In this document: one piece after another, positions 35,700 to 46,794 of the stretch
Position numbering within the stretch: position 1 is the first letter of the stretch
Layout of the letters: each line of letters begins with the position of its first letter
NCBI GenBank assembly: GCA_008973525.1
Contig: WACJ01000040.1
Location: forward strand, 1,612,001 to 1,676,000
Reading direction: 5' to 3'
Origin: Stenopsyche tienmushanensis
Lineage: Eukaryota; Arthropoda; Insecta; Trichoptera; Stenopsychidae
DNA: 64,000 nt
Translations under genes and position numbers: made by a program
Notes under the pieces: generated by a model
The model's input: the letters and a program-made list of their open reading frames with translations, nothing else
The model's database searches: none
What the model was told of the DNA's origin: nothing

Positions 35700-37415
35700 G
35701 CAATCCACAATTTTTTCATTTTTTCTATCGCTTGATAAATAAGTTTGAGTAAAAATAAAATTTAACATATTCTTTTTTGTAAAGTTAATACTACAATGTC
35801 TGATTTATAATTTAAAAAAAACCGCATTTATTCAATGGAGAATATGTGGATTAACCTAGATATGCCTATTGATCAAAATGTAGAGCAAGTTATACATATT
35901 TCTGTTATTTGCCATTAGCAAATTCATAAAGATGATTGCATCTTTACATGCATCAAAAGATTTATGAACCGAGTGAATCATGAATGCATTTTGAAATATA
36001 AATTTATATAAATATGTTTTTTCTTGTATGAAACATTAAATAGGATGAAAATGAGTTTTTTTTTATATATATATAAACGTATGAGGATCAAATATTAAAA
36101 AAATATCGTTTAATGATATGTCGGAGGTAAAGTCATCACGTACTGAAGTAATGAGGTCCTTATGAGGAATGGCAATTTAAGCATATTTAATTGCTAACGT
36201 CAAAGGGATATCTGTTGGAAAAATAAGTAACACATGAGTAATGATCTAAATCTACAAGTACAGAGTAAATGTACTTGCATTCGGTCGTAAAATAAAATTG
36301 TTTCCTTTGAGGAAGAATATCCATTTCCTTTGAAATAACGATTCTTGTGGCTTTTAAAACAATCAGACGAATGCCGGATGGTAATTGGCTGAAATCCAAG
36401 TAAGTTTAGATTGTTCCGTTGCATCGGTCCGAATGCAATTAGCCTCGAAACAACTCGATTCGATCTAAAATAAAACATCAAATATAATAGAGCGGATGTG
36501 TTGCGGCAATGCAGAAACTGTGTCAAAAGCAGACGATTCATCAAAGCGACTTTGCAGATCAGATCACTCCGGCTGTAATGAGTCCCGTTTGTTCCCTCAA
36601 AGGGAGGCTGCAGGAATAGTTCAGTTTCAAAACCTACTATTGGAGCAGGGATATTCAACCGTGGTCACTCGAAAACAGATTTAATATAATGTGTATGCAC
36701 CGATTGAGAGCGAGCGCTGAATGCAATTTGTCAAAGAACGGATGCTTGTAATTTAAAAATGCGTATGATGATTTTATCCTAATAGCATAATCACGAATTT
36801 ATAAAGACAGAAATAGGAAACCTTTGGTTGAAATGTATTTTTGACGGTTTCATCCAGATTCCTGTTCTAAACATTGGTATCGGTTCGGTTACGGTTTTCG
36901 TTCTGAAAAAAATAACGGTTTCCATTTGTATTGAACATTATTTTCTTCTTTATTATCGAATTTACGCCCTTTAATTATTGATAAATTGATTGAATATTGA
37001 GAAGATTTTGTTGTCAATCGAAGTCAACACATCAAAAAAAATATGTTTAACACTTTGTCTGCCAAAATTCGTTCATCGAATTTAAAGACCCATTTATGTA
37101 TTTAAGCTCAAATATTATTTTAAATAGTCATTCCTTCAACCGTCATTAATAATCTAAATTAATCGTTCCCTTGGCAGTTAATATCATGCCTCATCCGATT
37201 GAAAATAATTGGGGTCTTGTAGAAATGTTATTAATGACAATGTGGGTGTGGTGTCTTTTAAAAAAATGTATGTTATGCTCGTGTGAGCGTTCAATGCCAA
37301 TAAAAATATCAATAGGGATTAATACCAATCTAAAATGGTTGGATGATTGCAGAGGAGTAGATTATATTAATCGATTAATGAGCATATATCATGGGGTGTT
37401 TCTACAATGAAGAAT
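35700..37415. other. Mostly unrecognised intronic sequence
   Basis: TTTAACACTTTGTCTGCC near 37047 resembles the TTAACACTTT ends elsewhere and TTGGCAGTTAA lies near 37172, so a small TTAA element at about 37052-37175 is possible. A GC-richer patch lies at 36490-36650. No exon supported. Confidence 0.35.
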
Positions 37416-37422
37416 CAGTATA

Positions 37423-38959
37423 CACTCAAACCTCTTTTTGTGCGACCTTTTTTTTGGTGCGATTTCGAAGTTATGCGGTTTTTTTAAAGCGATTTTTTTT
37501 ATTTCATAAAGAGTACGTATCGAGATATTTTGGATAAAATAGGAAATAAATTATCAATACTAACCGAAATGTGGTCTGTGTGTTTTGAAAAAATTGATTT
37601 CGTTTTTTTTCGCATTTTTCCAATGTTTCGACTTTTAAAAATATATCATTCAAAGGAATTTCCAAAATTTCTACCAGATTTATGTCAAAATTTATTTTTT
37701 AACTATTTAAAAAAGATTAAAACTGTGACAAAATAAGGCCAAAAAATGACTTGACTGAATTTTTTGGAAACAGTCGCCATTTTGTGTTTTTTCTTGAGTT
37801 AGGAACTATAGTGACATCTTTACTAATTATTAATTAAATTGTTTGAAAGAGAAAATCTAAACAGAGCAATGATGGCATTGACACTGGGTATTATACTATT
37901 TGTTCCGAAAAAGAGAGCGATTTTGAGTCTTATCGAAAATCATAATGAAAATTATCATACACCAATGATAGTTTGTAATTAAAATAATTAGTATTTCTCT
38001 AGTGGATGTCTGGGATTTGAGATGTCAGATGTCAGACTTCCTTAAAATTTTACCAATGATGCAAGGCGTCCTTTAACCACTTCCCTGACGCATTATTTTC
38101 GATTATTTTTTTTTTTCGTTTTTTCTACTTATTATCATTAACTAATACTCAAAAACAAGTTTCACCTTACCGGGAGCACTCAAAGTGTATTTTTTTTTAA
38201 TTTAAAAAAATAAAATAAATGGAATTTTTTTTTTTCAAAAACCAAAATCTTACTTCTATATGTAAATAGTATTACATATAAACGAGTCCCATATTTTTAA
38301 AATCAGTGGAAGTATCAAATTTGTGACGCAGAACTATTTTTTTAACGATTCCAGTACATCCAGCTCTGACATGTGTTGGTAATAAATTATATAGTTTATT
38401 AATCAGGCTCATTTTTTCGGAACCCACTGATTTCACATTTCGGTTTATTAAAATATTATTTTGTTTACAAGATTTTAGTCAATTTCTGTCAATTGCAGAG
38501 CCGTATTGAGAGTATGAAGCGCCTGTGGCATGTATATAACTTGCAACGAAACTAAAACTTATAACTAAAAAAAACAAATCAACACTTTCTAAATTTTTAT
38601 ACCTATATATTAATAACCCCCTTTCTTACACTTCGGGTAGGGGAGGGGGTATTAAAATATTATAATTTCAGCGCTCCCAGACTTTTATATTTAGCACTAC
38701 ACCACTAAGAAAAAACCCATGATACAACAGATTTATATATGGAAACTTTTTTGGGGACGTTACGAGACATGCTAAACTTCAATAAAATAAATAATTTATT
38801 GAACTAGTTAACTTGTCGATGCCGAAAATTGAACGTATATTTTTGGACGAGTATACTCGACCACGTCAGGGAAGTGGTTAAATGTTACCAAAAATGTAAG
38901 CTTTTTTTTGTGCGATTTTTCGCGGAACGCATCTACCGCACAAAAAAAAGGTTTAAGTG
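37423..38959. mobile_element. Tigger-like element, copy 5, carrying a TTAA insertion
   Basis: TA-flanked (37421-37422 and 38960-38961) with left CACTCAAACCTCTTTTTGTG and right CGCACAAAAAAAAGGTTTAAG ends. The interior follows the family to GCGTCCTTTAA at 38076, is interrupted by 38077-38877, and resumes at AATGTTACCAAAAATG as in 12006-12021. Its own length without the insertion is about 730 bp. Confidence 0.92.
38077..38877. mobile_element. piggyBac-like MITE inserted at TTAA inside the Tigger-like element
   Basis: Inverted ends CCACTTCCCTGACG are identical at both sides for 14 bp. TTAA is duplicated exactly (38073-38076 and 38878-38881). Excision would restore CCTTTAAATGTTACC, the sequence actually present in the sister Tigger-like copy at 12000-12014. 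It has no transposase. A CAGAGCCG-type fragment (38496 onwards) is contained within it. Confidence 0.93.
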
Positions 38960-38964
38960 TACAT

Positions 38965-40130
38965 GAAAAGATAAGAAATTGAGTTGGTTTAAAATCATTT
39001 AAACAATCTAAGGATGTGTTATTCTAAAGAATTGGTACAAATCATAAATTTGGTGGAACTGTGGAATTATTAAATAACTCTTACAATAAGAGTTTTTCAT
39101 ATAAATATAGATTATCGATACTTTCGATTTAGTCCTAAATATTTCCATTTCGATTGTGTATTTTTTAGAGCGCCAATATTTATTCAGTGGCGTTTGTATG
39201 CGCAGTACGAATTTAATAGAATTTCAATTCGCTCTGCTGATAAATCACATTTATCTGCGGGATTTGAATAGATCCGGCCGTCTGATAATTCAGCAATCGG
39301 AAGTGTCTTCGGTGCCGTTTCAGTCAAAATGCAAAATGACACAATTTACACAGTGCAGCATTAACTGCGTCGCATGTACGGGGCGTAAATAAGTAAGGCG
39401 CACACGGGGGTCGTATAATCTATAATTGAAAAGTGCAAAACGAGATGGCGCGGCGCCCTCGGAAGGTGTTAGGGGGGTCGTTCCGAAATGGCGTATGAAT
39501 AAGATGCATGCCGGCTTTATACACATGTCACTAATAAGTCAACGTGTTGCCAGGCGTCGACATAAATTATAATTAATACGGGCCAACGTGTCAGCCGTTG
39601 GGCCCGTGCTAAAATATACATTCCGCTCGCGTACGGCGTATGCGAAATTCGGCCGATCCCGACGTATATTGACAGCCCGAAAAATATGTTGACACACAGT
39701 ACCGTTGAGGGGGGGCAAAGCCCAGGGTTTGGGAGTAGAAAGTGCCAAATCATCGAATTTATTTTAATTTTATTTACGCATTTCCGCTCGAAAAGGGTGT
39801 GCTTTGGACGGAGGGTGGTGCTATGTTTGCGAATTTGACGCGGTCATCCTTCGCGAGCCACGATTCCCACACCCGTCCACGGTAATGTTTCAATTTTGAC
39901 AAATTAATTATCAGAGGGAATTCTAATGAATTTGTAAATAAAATGTTCAGCAGCAATGACTCAATCAAAGCACGTATAGTATTATTGCCACCATGTAATT
40001 GTGCGTCATTTTTATTGAGCTAGCGTATCCCAAACAACATCCTACTGTCATAAATTTAAGTTTAAATACATTATTAATTCATTGAAAAATCCATAGATAA
40101 TAATAACCAATAAGTCGTCAAGAACGAACG
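38965..40130. other. Intronic sequence with a GC-richer middle
   Basis: No family repeat. 39250-39880 has CpG-bearing sequence and overlapping minus-strand frames, none with a recognised domain or convincing splice pair. Could include regulatory DNA. Confidence 0.35.
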
Positions 40131-40368
40131 ACAGGGGTTGAGTCACCAGGCGGCTCCCCGCCCCCACGTACTCGTCGGGATGGCCGCGCTAGCACAAGGG
40201 TATGTTCTTCTATCGGGTCGTGAGGGACTCCCTCCTCCTGCGTGTCACTACCCAACCGGCAACGGTGCACACGCAAGAAGCGAACGGTCGGTATGCAGGT
40301 GCAATGTCTCCGTAGGGCCACAAGAGATGGCGCTGTTAAAATAACACATTGCACCTGAAGAGAGACGG

Positions 40369-40373
<5 letters not shown>

Positions 40374-40414
<41 letters not shown>

Positions 40415-40586
40415 GGTGGCTTTTAGCGATCCCTTTTATGGAATCATTACCAACCATTTTGACATGGTTTTTCATGGCATATATATATGTTTTTAAAAAT
40501 GTGGTTGCCAGCCACATCTCCTGTGGGATTCGAACCCGAGATGATCGAGTTATGAGTCCAACCACTTAACGCGGGACTACCTACAG
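40374..40586 (-). mobile_element. tRNA-derived SINE with target-site duplication and A40 tail
   Basis: Read on the minus strand, a tRNA-like head (40586 to about 40516) has a perfect pol III B box GGGTTCGAATCCC, an A-box-like GCGTTAAGTGG, and a loop CTCATAA that would place CAT at the anticodon position. A body of about 100 bp and an A-run follow (40 T on the plus strand, 40373-40412). A 12-bp duplication, GAGACGGAAGAT, flanks it (40362-40373 and 40587-40598), inside repeat R1. The cloverleaf is imperfect in the T stem, so it is a SINE and not a functional tRNA gene. Pol III transcription and LINE-assisted integration are inferred from the general behaviour of such elements. Confidence 0.85.
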
Positions 40587-41036
40587 GAGACGGAAGATGG
40601 CGCTGTTAATCAAGAGAATTTAATCTGCTCAGACTTAGACAGATGTTTTGCTCCGTGCCCTACAGAGGAGGTGAGGTTTCTACAGGAGAACCAGATTCAG
40701 ACTCTTGCACCCGAGGGTGCGGTGGAGGAGGAAGGGCAAAGGTTCAAGCTAGTTTTTCATGGCATATATATATGTTTTTAAAAATGTGGTTGCCAGCCAC
40801 ATCTCCTGTGGGATTCGAACCCGAGATGATCGAGTTATGAGTCCAACCACTTAACGCGGGACTACCTACAGGAGACGGAAGATGGCGCTGTTAATCAAGA
40901 GAATTTAATCTGCTCAGACTTAGACAGATGTTTTGCTCCGTGCCCTACAGAGGAGGTGAGGTTTCTACAGGAGAACCAGATTCAGACTCTTGCACCCGAG
41001 GGTGCGGTGGAGGAGGAAGGGCAAAGGTTCAAGCTA
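40467..41036 (+). repeat. Perfect 285-bp tandem duplication spanning SINE head and R1
   Basis: Unit 1 is 40467-40751 and unit 2 is 40752-41036. By eye the two units are identical, including the SINE 5' part (second copy 40871-40752) and the R1 segment to GGTTCAAGCTA. The junction at 40751/40752 joins R1 to the interior of the SINE body. Identity implies a very recent event or an assembly duplication. Confidence 0.9.
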
Positions 41037-41404
41037 AATTCAAAGAAATACTACCGCGGATTCACTGCCACCACGAGTCCAATCTCAGTTTAAAGGGGGC
41101 TGCAGCAGATGACAGACTGCAGGGGCTACCCCTTTCCCATGGTATTTGTATCGGTTCGGTCATTTGTAGTACCTAGCCACGGAGACGAGTCGCCGTTCGA
41201 ACAGAATAAACCATTCTCTCCTATATGCCTAAGCTGTTGAAGATAGTGAAGAGTCTTTGACACAGTCTCCACCAACTACTGTAATCGGCTGTACCACACA
41301 CCCCTTTATAGGTGCGCAGCACAGGGTGACCTGTGCTGCCTGTGATATATAGGCGATCTCCACAGGAGATTTTTCAAGGGACATAATATTTCATGTGGTG
41401 GTTG

Positions 41405-43555
41405 TGGGTGGTCAGCCTCCCACATATGATTAAGTTGGGATAAGATTATTCGATTAAAATGTTTTAAAATGTTAAGCTATAATTTTATAACGTGAGACTT
41501 ATAAGCCAGTCCGGGATTTCTCTCGGTGTTCCACTGAATTTATTTAGAGGTGATGTAAAACATTAAATTGTATAATAAATACTTCAAGGATCATTTTTCC
41601 GTAAGATAAATATCAAAAATACCTAGAATTATATGCGTGCATTTTTCGCAATCTGGTTTTGATGTTGAAATATTTCTGATGTGTTTGATGGTAAAAGCTT
41701 TTAAATTTCAAATCAAATTCAATGCATATTCTAAAGTCAAATAAACGTATTTTTTCCGGTTGCCTCCATTTGGATGTAAACACGTCTCCATGGATTTGGT
41801 TGAACAAATATTACTTGTTACCATCGAGGGAAGAAGAGTTAAAATCGTGTTTAAAATGCGATATTAAGAAGGGACGCTGGGAAAAAAAGGAGATAAAACG
41901 ATGAAAGCTGCATGAAATGTAATAATATCGAAGGCACTACAAAAATATGTCGATCAGGCAAAAAAGTTTCATTCAGCTTTTTCAGATTATTTAGATTTTC
42001 ATCCGAAGATGAAAGTATCAAAACGTACAAATATTGAATGCATTGAATATTCACGATGACAAAGCCGAGGAAGCTCTCCCGCGAAAGCTTTCCCGGATAC
42101 TTTTCAAAACAACGATTCACCGAATGCCCGGAGAGCTTTCGCCGATGTAGTGTATTTAATAATCCGGCAGAGCTTTTGCTTTTATACAGTCAAAAGCGTT
42201 TAGTGAAAAACATCGCGGTTGTGCGAGGAAGTTCAATAACGTTTATTGAAAAGTTTTCGAATGATGTTCTTCTCGTTTTGAAACCTCAGTCGGATATTGC
42301 TATGGTGGACTGACTGTATTTTCTAGCCCTCTCGGGACACATATATGTATATTAAATATTCATTTGAAGATCCCAAAAACAAATCGAAACAACTGCCAAC
42401 ATGTAGGTTTAAATGGGATCGTCTATTCAACCGAAGGGACATAACTCCTCAAGAGCGATTTCGAATAGTAAAATGTAATGGACGGAATTCGAAACGGGCA
42501 AATTTTATACGATCCCATACATAATGTGATTCTGTTTAGCATCTAATGCTTAAAAGTGGCTCGTTGGAACGTCGTTATAAATTTACGAGATGAAGTGTGA
42601 TCATCTGGCATGTTCTTTGCGTTAAGACACGATGTTCTGGATAATATATTCAGTTTTGGAAAGATCATAACGTCTAAAGCGCTTATATTCGCACATAGCG
42701 CTGAAAGGCAAACAGCTAATTGCTGGAGCACCTTTGTAATAAATTTAAGAAATATTGGCAAAAAAAAAAAACGACGAAAAATATATACAGCATGTTAGTA
42801 TGAATTAAAATCAGATTATAAAGCAATCGATCTCAAACGCAATAATTTAAAAATTGCATCAGTTTAAATGCAATGATAAAAAAATAAAATAAATTATGTT
42901 TGGAGCCTAATAAAATACTTTTATCTAAGATAATTCAATATACTACCAAAAATGTTGCGCACAAGACTCCCCCCGATACTGAAATTCCCACCCCCTTTTA
43001 TAACTATTATGATATTATTTATACCGCAGTAAAGCCTCCCTTTTGCTTAACGACAACGAGGTGTGTCGCAGAAGCTGGGTAAATTTAAAAAGAGACCGAG
43101 GAAAAAGGTTGAAAATGATTGTTATTTATTTTATATGTTATATAAAACAATTTATTGAAGGGTGGATTTAATATTTCGCTTGTGTTTAGTACATGTTTTT
43201 TGATGTGTGAAATAGGATATTTTTAATATTCGATATTACATTTTCGCGAGTCAAAAGCATGACGATTTTGTGGTTAAAGCAAAATGATTTAAAAAGAAAC
43301 CACTGCCGACATTTGATTTGGAAACACCTAACATATCGAGTTGATCGATCCTGTTGATTATTATGTCATACCAGTATGCATAGATTATAAATTGTGTTAA
43401 ATACATTGAATTAAAATACTTAAAACTAAAAAAAAACGAGTCACTATGAGAAAGTGATGATCAGCTGGATTTATGGTTTGAGGTAACATGCAGCATAAAT
43501 TAGTAAGAATCATAAATATATATACTTTTTATACCCCCACCATATCCCATTTGGT
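41405..43555. other. Intronic sequence, nothing firmly recognised
   Basis: Unique AT-rich DNA. Short ATG frames (for example 42056-42313) show no known domain. 42955-43080 has a C-rich patch. Confidence 0.4.
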
Positions 43556-43559
43556 TTGC

Positions 43560-43736
43560 TGGATCGTACAGATCAAAGAAGGCCCCGAATACTCATTTAT
43601 CCCCAAAAATGCTGTAAAAATCCCTAAAAGAAGACGGCCACAAGGTCTGTGTGTCCATCCGGTCCGCTTTTCAGACCGCTGAATGAGTTGCGCCCGTGGC
43701 GGGCGCCTTCTTTGCCATGCCCTTGTTACGGCCCTG
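43560..43736. mobile_element. Right end of the CAGRGCCGTAAC transposon family
   Basis: Shares GGTCTGTGTGTCCA and TTGCGCCCGTGGCGGGC with 27640-27997 and ends TTGTTACGGCCCTG at 43736, the inverse of the left end seen at 38496 and 27478. The left part of this copy was not located. hAT-like by terminus, not proven. Confidence 0.5.
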
Positions 43737-43739
43737 GAT

Positions 43740-44435
43740 AAATTTTCTCAAAGATTGCAGCTAAGATCTAGCAGTGATTTCGATGATTTTATAATTTAAA
43801 GTATGTTGAAATTTAGGATTTTCATCAAAACTACCATATTGTGGATAGGTTAAAGTCGAATCTAAAGGTCAACAAGAATGAAAGTGTATTCCAAAGGAGC
43901 ACAATGTCTTGGGTGCAACACGTTCACTATGAGATTCAAACATTATCCGGGTCAAAGTCAACGTACCGAATAATTGAAAATTAACAAGATCATGTCGTTT
44001 TAAATCGGTAAAATTTGTTCAGGCGGTTTTTTAAATCTTCGTTTGAGTACGATATGACAATAATGCATTTAACAAATTGTAACATTAGTGAAAATGCATG
44101 TGCATTGCCTATAATAAGTTTGGAAATGCTTAGCATGTCTAGAGCCCTAAGAATCATATTGTGAACTCGAATATAAATACAAATGTAGGAAATAAAGGGT
44201 ATACGATGGTGTTTTTAAAAAAAATCAATTGTCTCATCATTTGGTACATTTTGTAACGATAAGTTGTTGTGAAAAATTTAAAACGCCTTACAACTACACT
44301 TTGAAGCCTAAAATTTTTTTTATTAATTTATTTTAAATTAGCTGAATTAAATATCGTGATTTGCGTTTTCATAATTATTCTATGAAATGAAGGCTTTTTA
44401 ATCAGGAGAATTGCTAAAATTGCAATGATTTGTAT
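43740..44435. other. Intronic sequence, nothing recognised
   Basis: AT-rich, unique. Confidence 0.45.
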
Positions 44436-44439
44436 CAAG

Positions 44440-44522
44440 GGGGTGCAGAAGATATAAGGAGACTGAGACTTTGACGGACAGAATAATACCGGGCCACCCA
44501 AAGTCTACCACGAATCGTTGTA
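44440..44522 (+). repeat. Dispersed repeat pair member (with 14398-14485)
   Basis: Same order of blocks as the 14398 copy (GTGCAGAAGA ... CCGGGCCACCCAAAGT). Confidence 0.55.
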
Positions 44523-44524
44523 AT

Positions 44525-45895
44525 GTAGATTATTAGTTGAGATCAAATTTAAACAAATTGCTATATATTATGCCAAAATACTGTATATATTTAAATTATG
44601 ATGATTATATGAATGTGTTAAGTAAAAAATTTTTCAAAAAATGCAACACGAAGCGCTTTCATGAATGACGCGGCTTTAGATAGTTAAGTCTCAATATGAG
44701 CACTCAACGGTAAAGATCTTCAAAGCATCGTCCTTTAATACCATAATTAATTTAGAGACCTACTTAAAATATCAAGGAAAAGAAAAATGGTCCCGGTGCT
44801 GTTTTATATTATAATTTTACGGTTCGCAGTGAGAATGTTCCGATTCTATATTGGCTTAAGGATATCTCCTGGCGCTACGAATAAGGATAGGAAAATAAAG
44901 CAGGAAAGCAGTGAGTGGCTGTTGTCACATTGCCAACGATGTCTGAAAACAGATAATGTCTGTCCGTGAGGCATGAAACTGTCAAAACTCACAAGTGCAG
45001 GCATGAAGCCCGCTGGAATAATAACCACGTCTATATTTGTTCGTGCCTCCTCAGAAGAAAATCCCGAGGAATCTAAGCCGCGAGGAATTTATATCTCCCA
45101 TGAATTATTATGACACGTATTCCGGAATGAAATTCAGATGAAGTTGTTTAGCAGCGTGCCTGGTCCAGCAACGGAACAATGGCCATCGTCTGGAGACACA
45201 CCGATACACGCCCGAGATAATAGTGTTAATTAGATGCGAGTCATGCGGAGAGACATAATACGTTGCTGATCTGCTGCTCGCTTGCTGATACATCCTATCG
45301 GCAATGTTCGAATTTGCATTTAAATTATTATATCGACTGAGGTGTAACAAGATGGAGTAATAAATCGCCGAATTGTAGACACACGGATTCCGAAATATAT
45401 TTTAAAATATCCCTATGGGGGAAGAAAATAGACGGATCCCATCTAAACGGCTGCCATAGTAAATTCATACTCGGAAAGTTATACCGTTGTTTTATGCGTT
45501 TTTTATTGTATCGAAGGAGGGAAATATATATATATTTCCGTTGATCAAATCTGAACATATTCAACAAATGGAATATTTTATTTGTAATAAATCATTCCAA
45601 AATACAATTCAGCGATTCTCAAAATGAAATTTTAAGTCTTGATGAAAGATTTGTTATATTCGCCCATATATAATATTATCGTGAATGACCAATTAATACA
45701 TTAAAAACAATAATTTATAACGTTTTCGGCTGATTTTTCAAGCTCCTCTATTTCGTTGGCTTCGCCGCTACGACTGTCGTCTTGTTCGGTCGCGGATATC
45801 GCATCGGTAGGACATTAGTGGCGATTCGTCTCTTTAGGAGCGACGTTATATTTTAAGTTGTATGAAGGAATTGAATTTAATTGTAATAAAAAACA
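44525..45895. other. Intronic sequence with a GC-rich patch at 45735-45850
   Basis: GCTCCT near 45739 and AGGAGC near 45837 are inverted around a CpG-rich 90-bp core, a possible weak stem or small element. No family match or exon. Confidence 0.3.
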
Positions 45896-45900
45896 GGACA

Positions 45901-46790
45901 CACTTTGGTCTTATTTTATGCAGATCTTTTTTATGCGATTTTGAAGTTATGCGGTTTTCAAAATAATGGAACGTATTCATCATTTTTACATAGAAGATAA
46001 AGTTTTTTTATGCGAATGCGCATAAAAAATCTAAAATTAACACTAGTGCAAGTTCAAGTCATCCATTTATAGAACACCCAAATGTAAAAATACTGTTTCT
46101 TCCACCCAATACGACATGCTTAATTCAACCACAAGATCAGGGCATCATTTCCACTTTTAAAAAGTATTATATTATGAACACTTATCAACATATACTTGAT
46201 TAAATAGAGAATGAGTCATCAACTTTACCTGAAGTTTGGAAAAAGTTTTCAATTTTGAACTGTATAATAAAGTTTAATATACGGTATATCAGATAACTCC
46301 ACACACTTTAAATTCTTGTTTGAAAGCAGTTGGGCCCGAATGTGTTACAGATGGCGAAATAATAAAAACTTCGGCATTGTCAGCTGAAATCATTACTTTG
46401 GCAAATTAACTTTTCGCTTTGGTACTTTTTCTCAAAATGTTGAACTTTACTGCAAAAATTATACAAGAAGTTAGTCAACTTTGTAATAAATTATAACATT
46501 TATTTATTGTACATGACTCAAATTCTGAACGACCTTGCAAAATCCAATACGAGCTTAAGAATTGCATGTCTCCATATCACGAACTGCGTAAAAAAAATAA
46601 TGGTTAAGTCATCGCAAAAATTTTTTAATGCGATTTTTGGTATATTCTATCATATTGATTTGAAGTTATGCGGCTTTAAAACAATGAACCTATCCCTCAG
46701 TTTTTTATGTGGTTCAAATCTTTTTTATGCGATTTTTTTATATGCGACTCCCCGTGGAATGTATCTATCGCATAAAAACAGACCCAAGTG
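45901..46790 (+). mobile_element. Tigger-type element with transposase remnant, copy 6
   Basis: Left CACTTTGGTCTTATTTTATG and, on the other strand, CACTTGGGTCTGTTTTTATG are inverted ends; TA follows at 46791-46792 (the left TA reads CA). Internal TTTGAAGTTATGCGG blocks tie it to the Tigger-like family as a diverged subfamily. Unlike the others it retains transposase coding (46060-46400), making it the best link between the short elements and an autonomous ancestor. Confidence 0.8.
46060..46400 (+). pseudogene. Tigger/pogo DDE transposase fragment
   Basis: The plus-strand frame reads HPFIEHPNVKILFLPPNTTC then LIQPQDQGIISTFKKYY, the hallmark LPPNTT...QP.DQG block containing the last catalytic Asp region of Tigger/Jerky transposases. 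It continues with TLPEVWKKFSILN after one stop. Further stops and a frameshift follow, ending in a LKAVGPE-like motif. The enzyme normally cuts and pastes DNA at TA sites; this copy lacks the N-terminal helix-turn-helix and the first Asp and is inactive. Confidence 0.85.
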
Positions 46791-46794
46791 TAAT

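Larger units (their letters stand above)
40135..41400 (+). repeat. Repeat R1, longest copy, disrupted by a SINE and a tandem duplication
   Basis: GC-rich dispersed repeat, also at 48838-49262 (inverted), 23770-24035 (inverted 3' part) and 4505-4640. A conserved inverted pair (CAGGTGCAATGT near 40292 and ACATTGCACCTG near 40345) flanks the GCCACAAGAGATGGCGCTG segment. ATGGCGCTGTTAA occurs twice in direct orientation. The copy is interrupted by the SINE at 40374-40586 and enlarged by a 285-bp tandem duplication. Neither terminal repeats nor reverse transcriptase coding were found, so its class is open. Confidence 0.7.

Noticed and set aside
40510..40591. Functional tRNA gene on the minus strand (B box, apparent 7-bp acceptor stem)
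   Set aside because: The outer stem pairing uses target-duplication bases, the T stem is defective by one base, and the sequence continues into a body with an A tail and target duplications; it is a SINE head.
40643..41176. Two identical plus-strand frames (Gly/Arg-rich CGGGGRAKVQ) that look like a repeated protein
   Set aside because: They lie in the 285-bp tandem duplication of a non-coding repeat, and one runs into the SINE.
43488..43682. Plus-strand ATG frame of 64 codons
   Set aside because: Overlaps the end of a transposon family (shared GGTCTGTGTGTCCA block with 27640) and has no domain.
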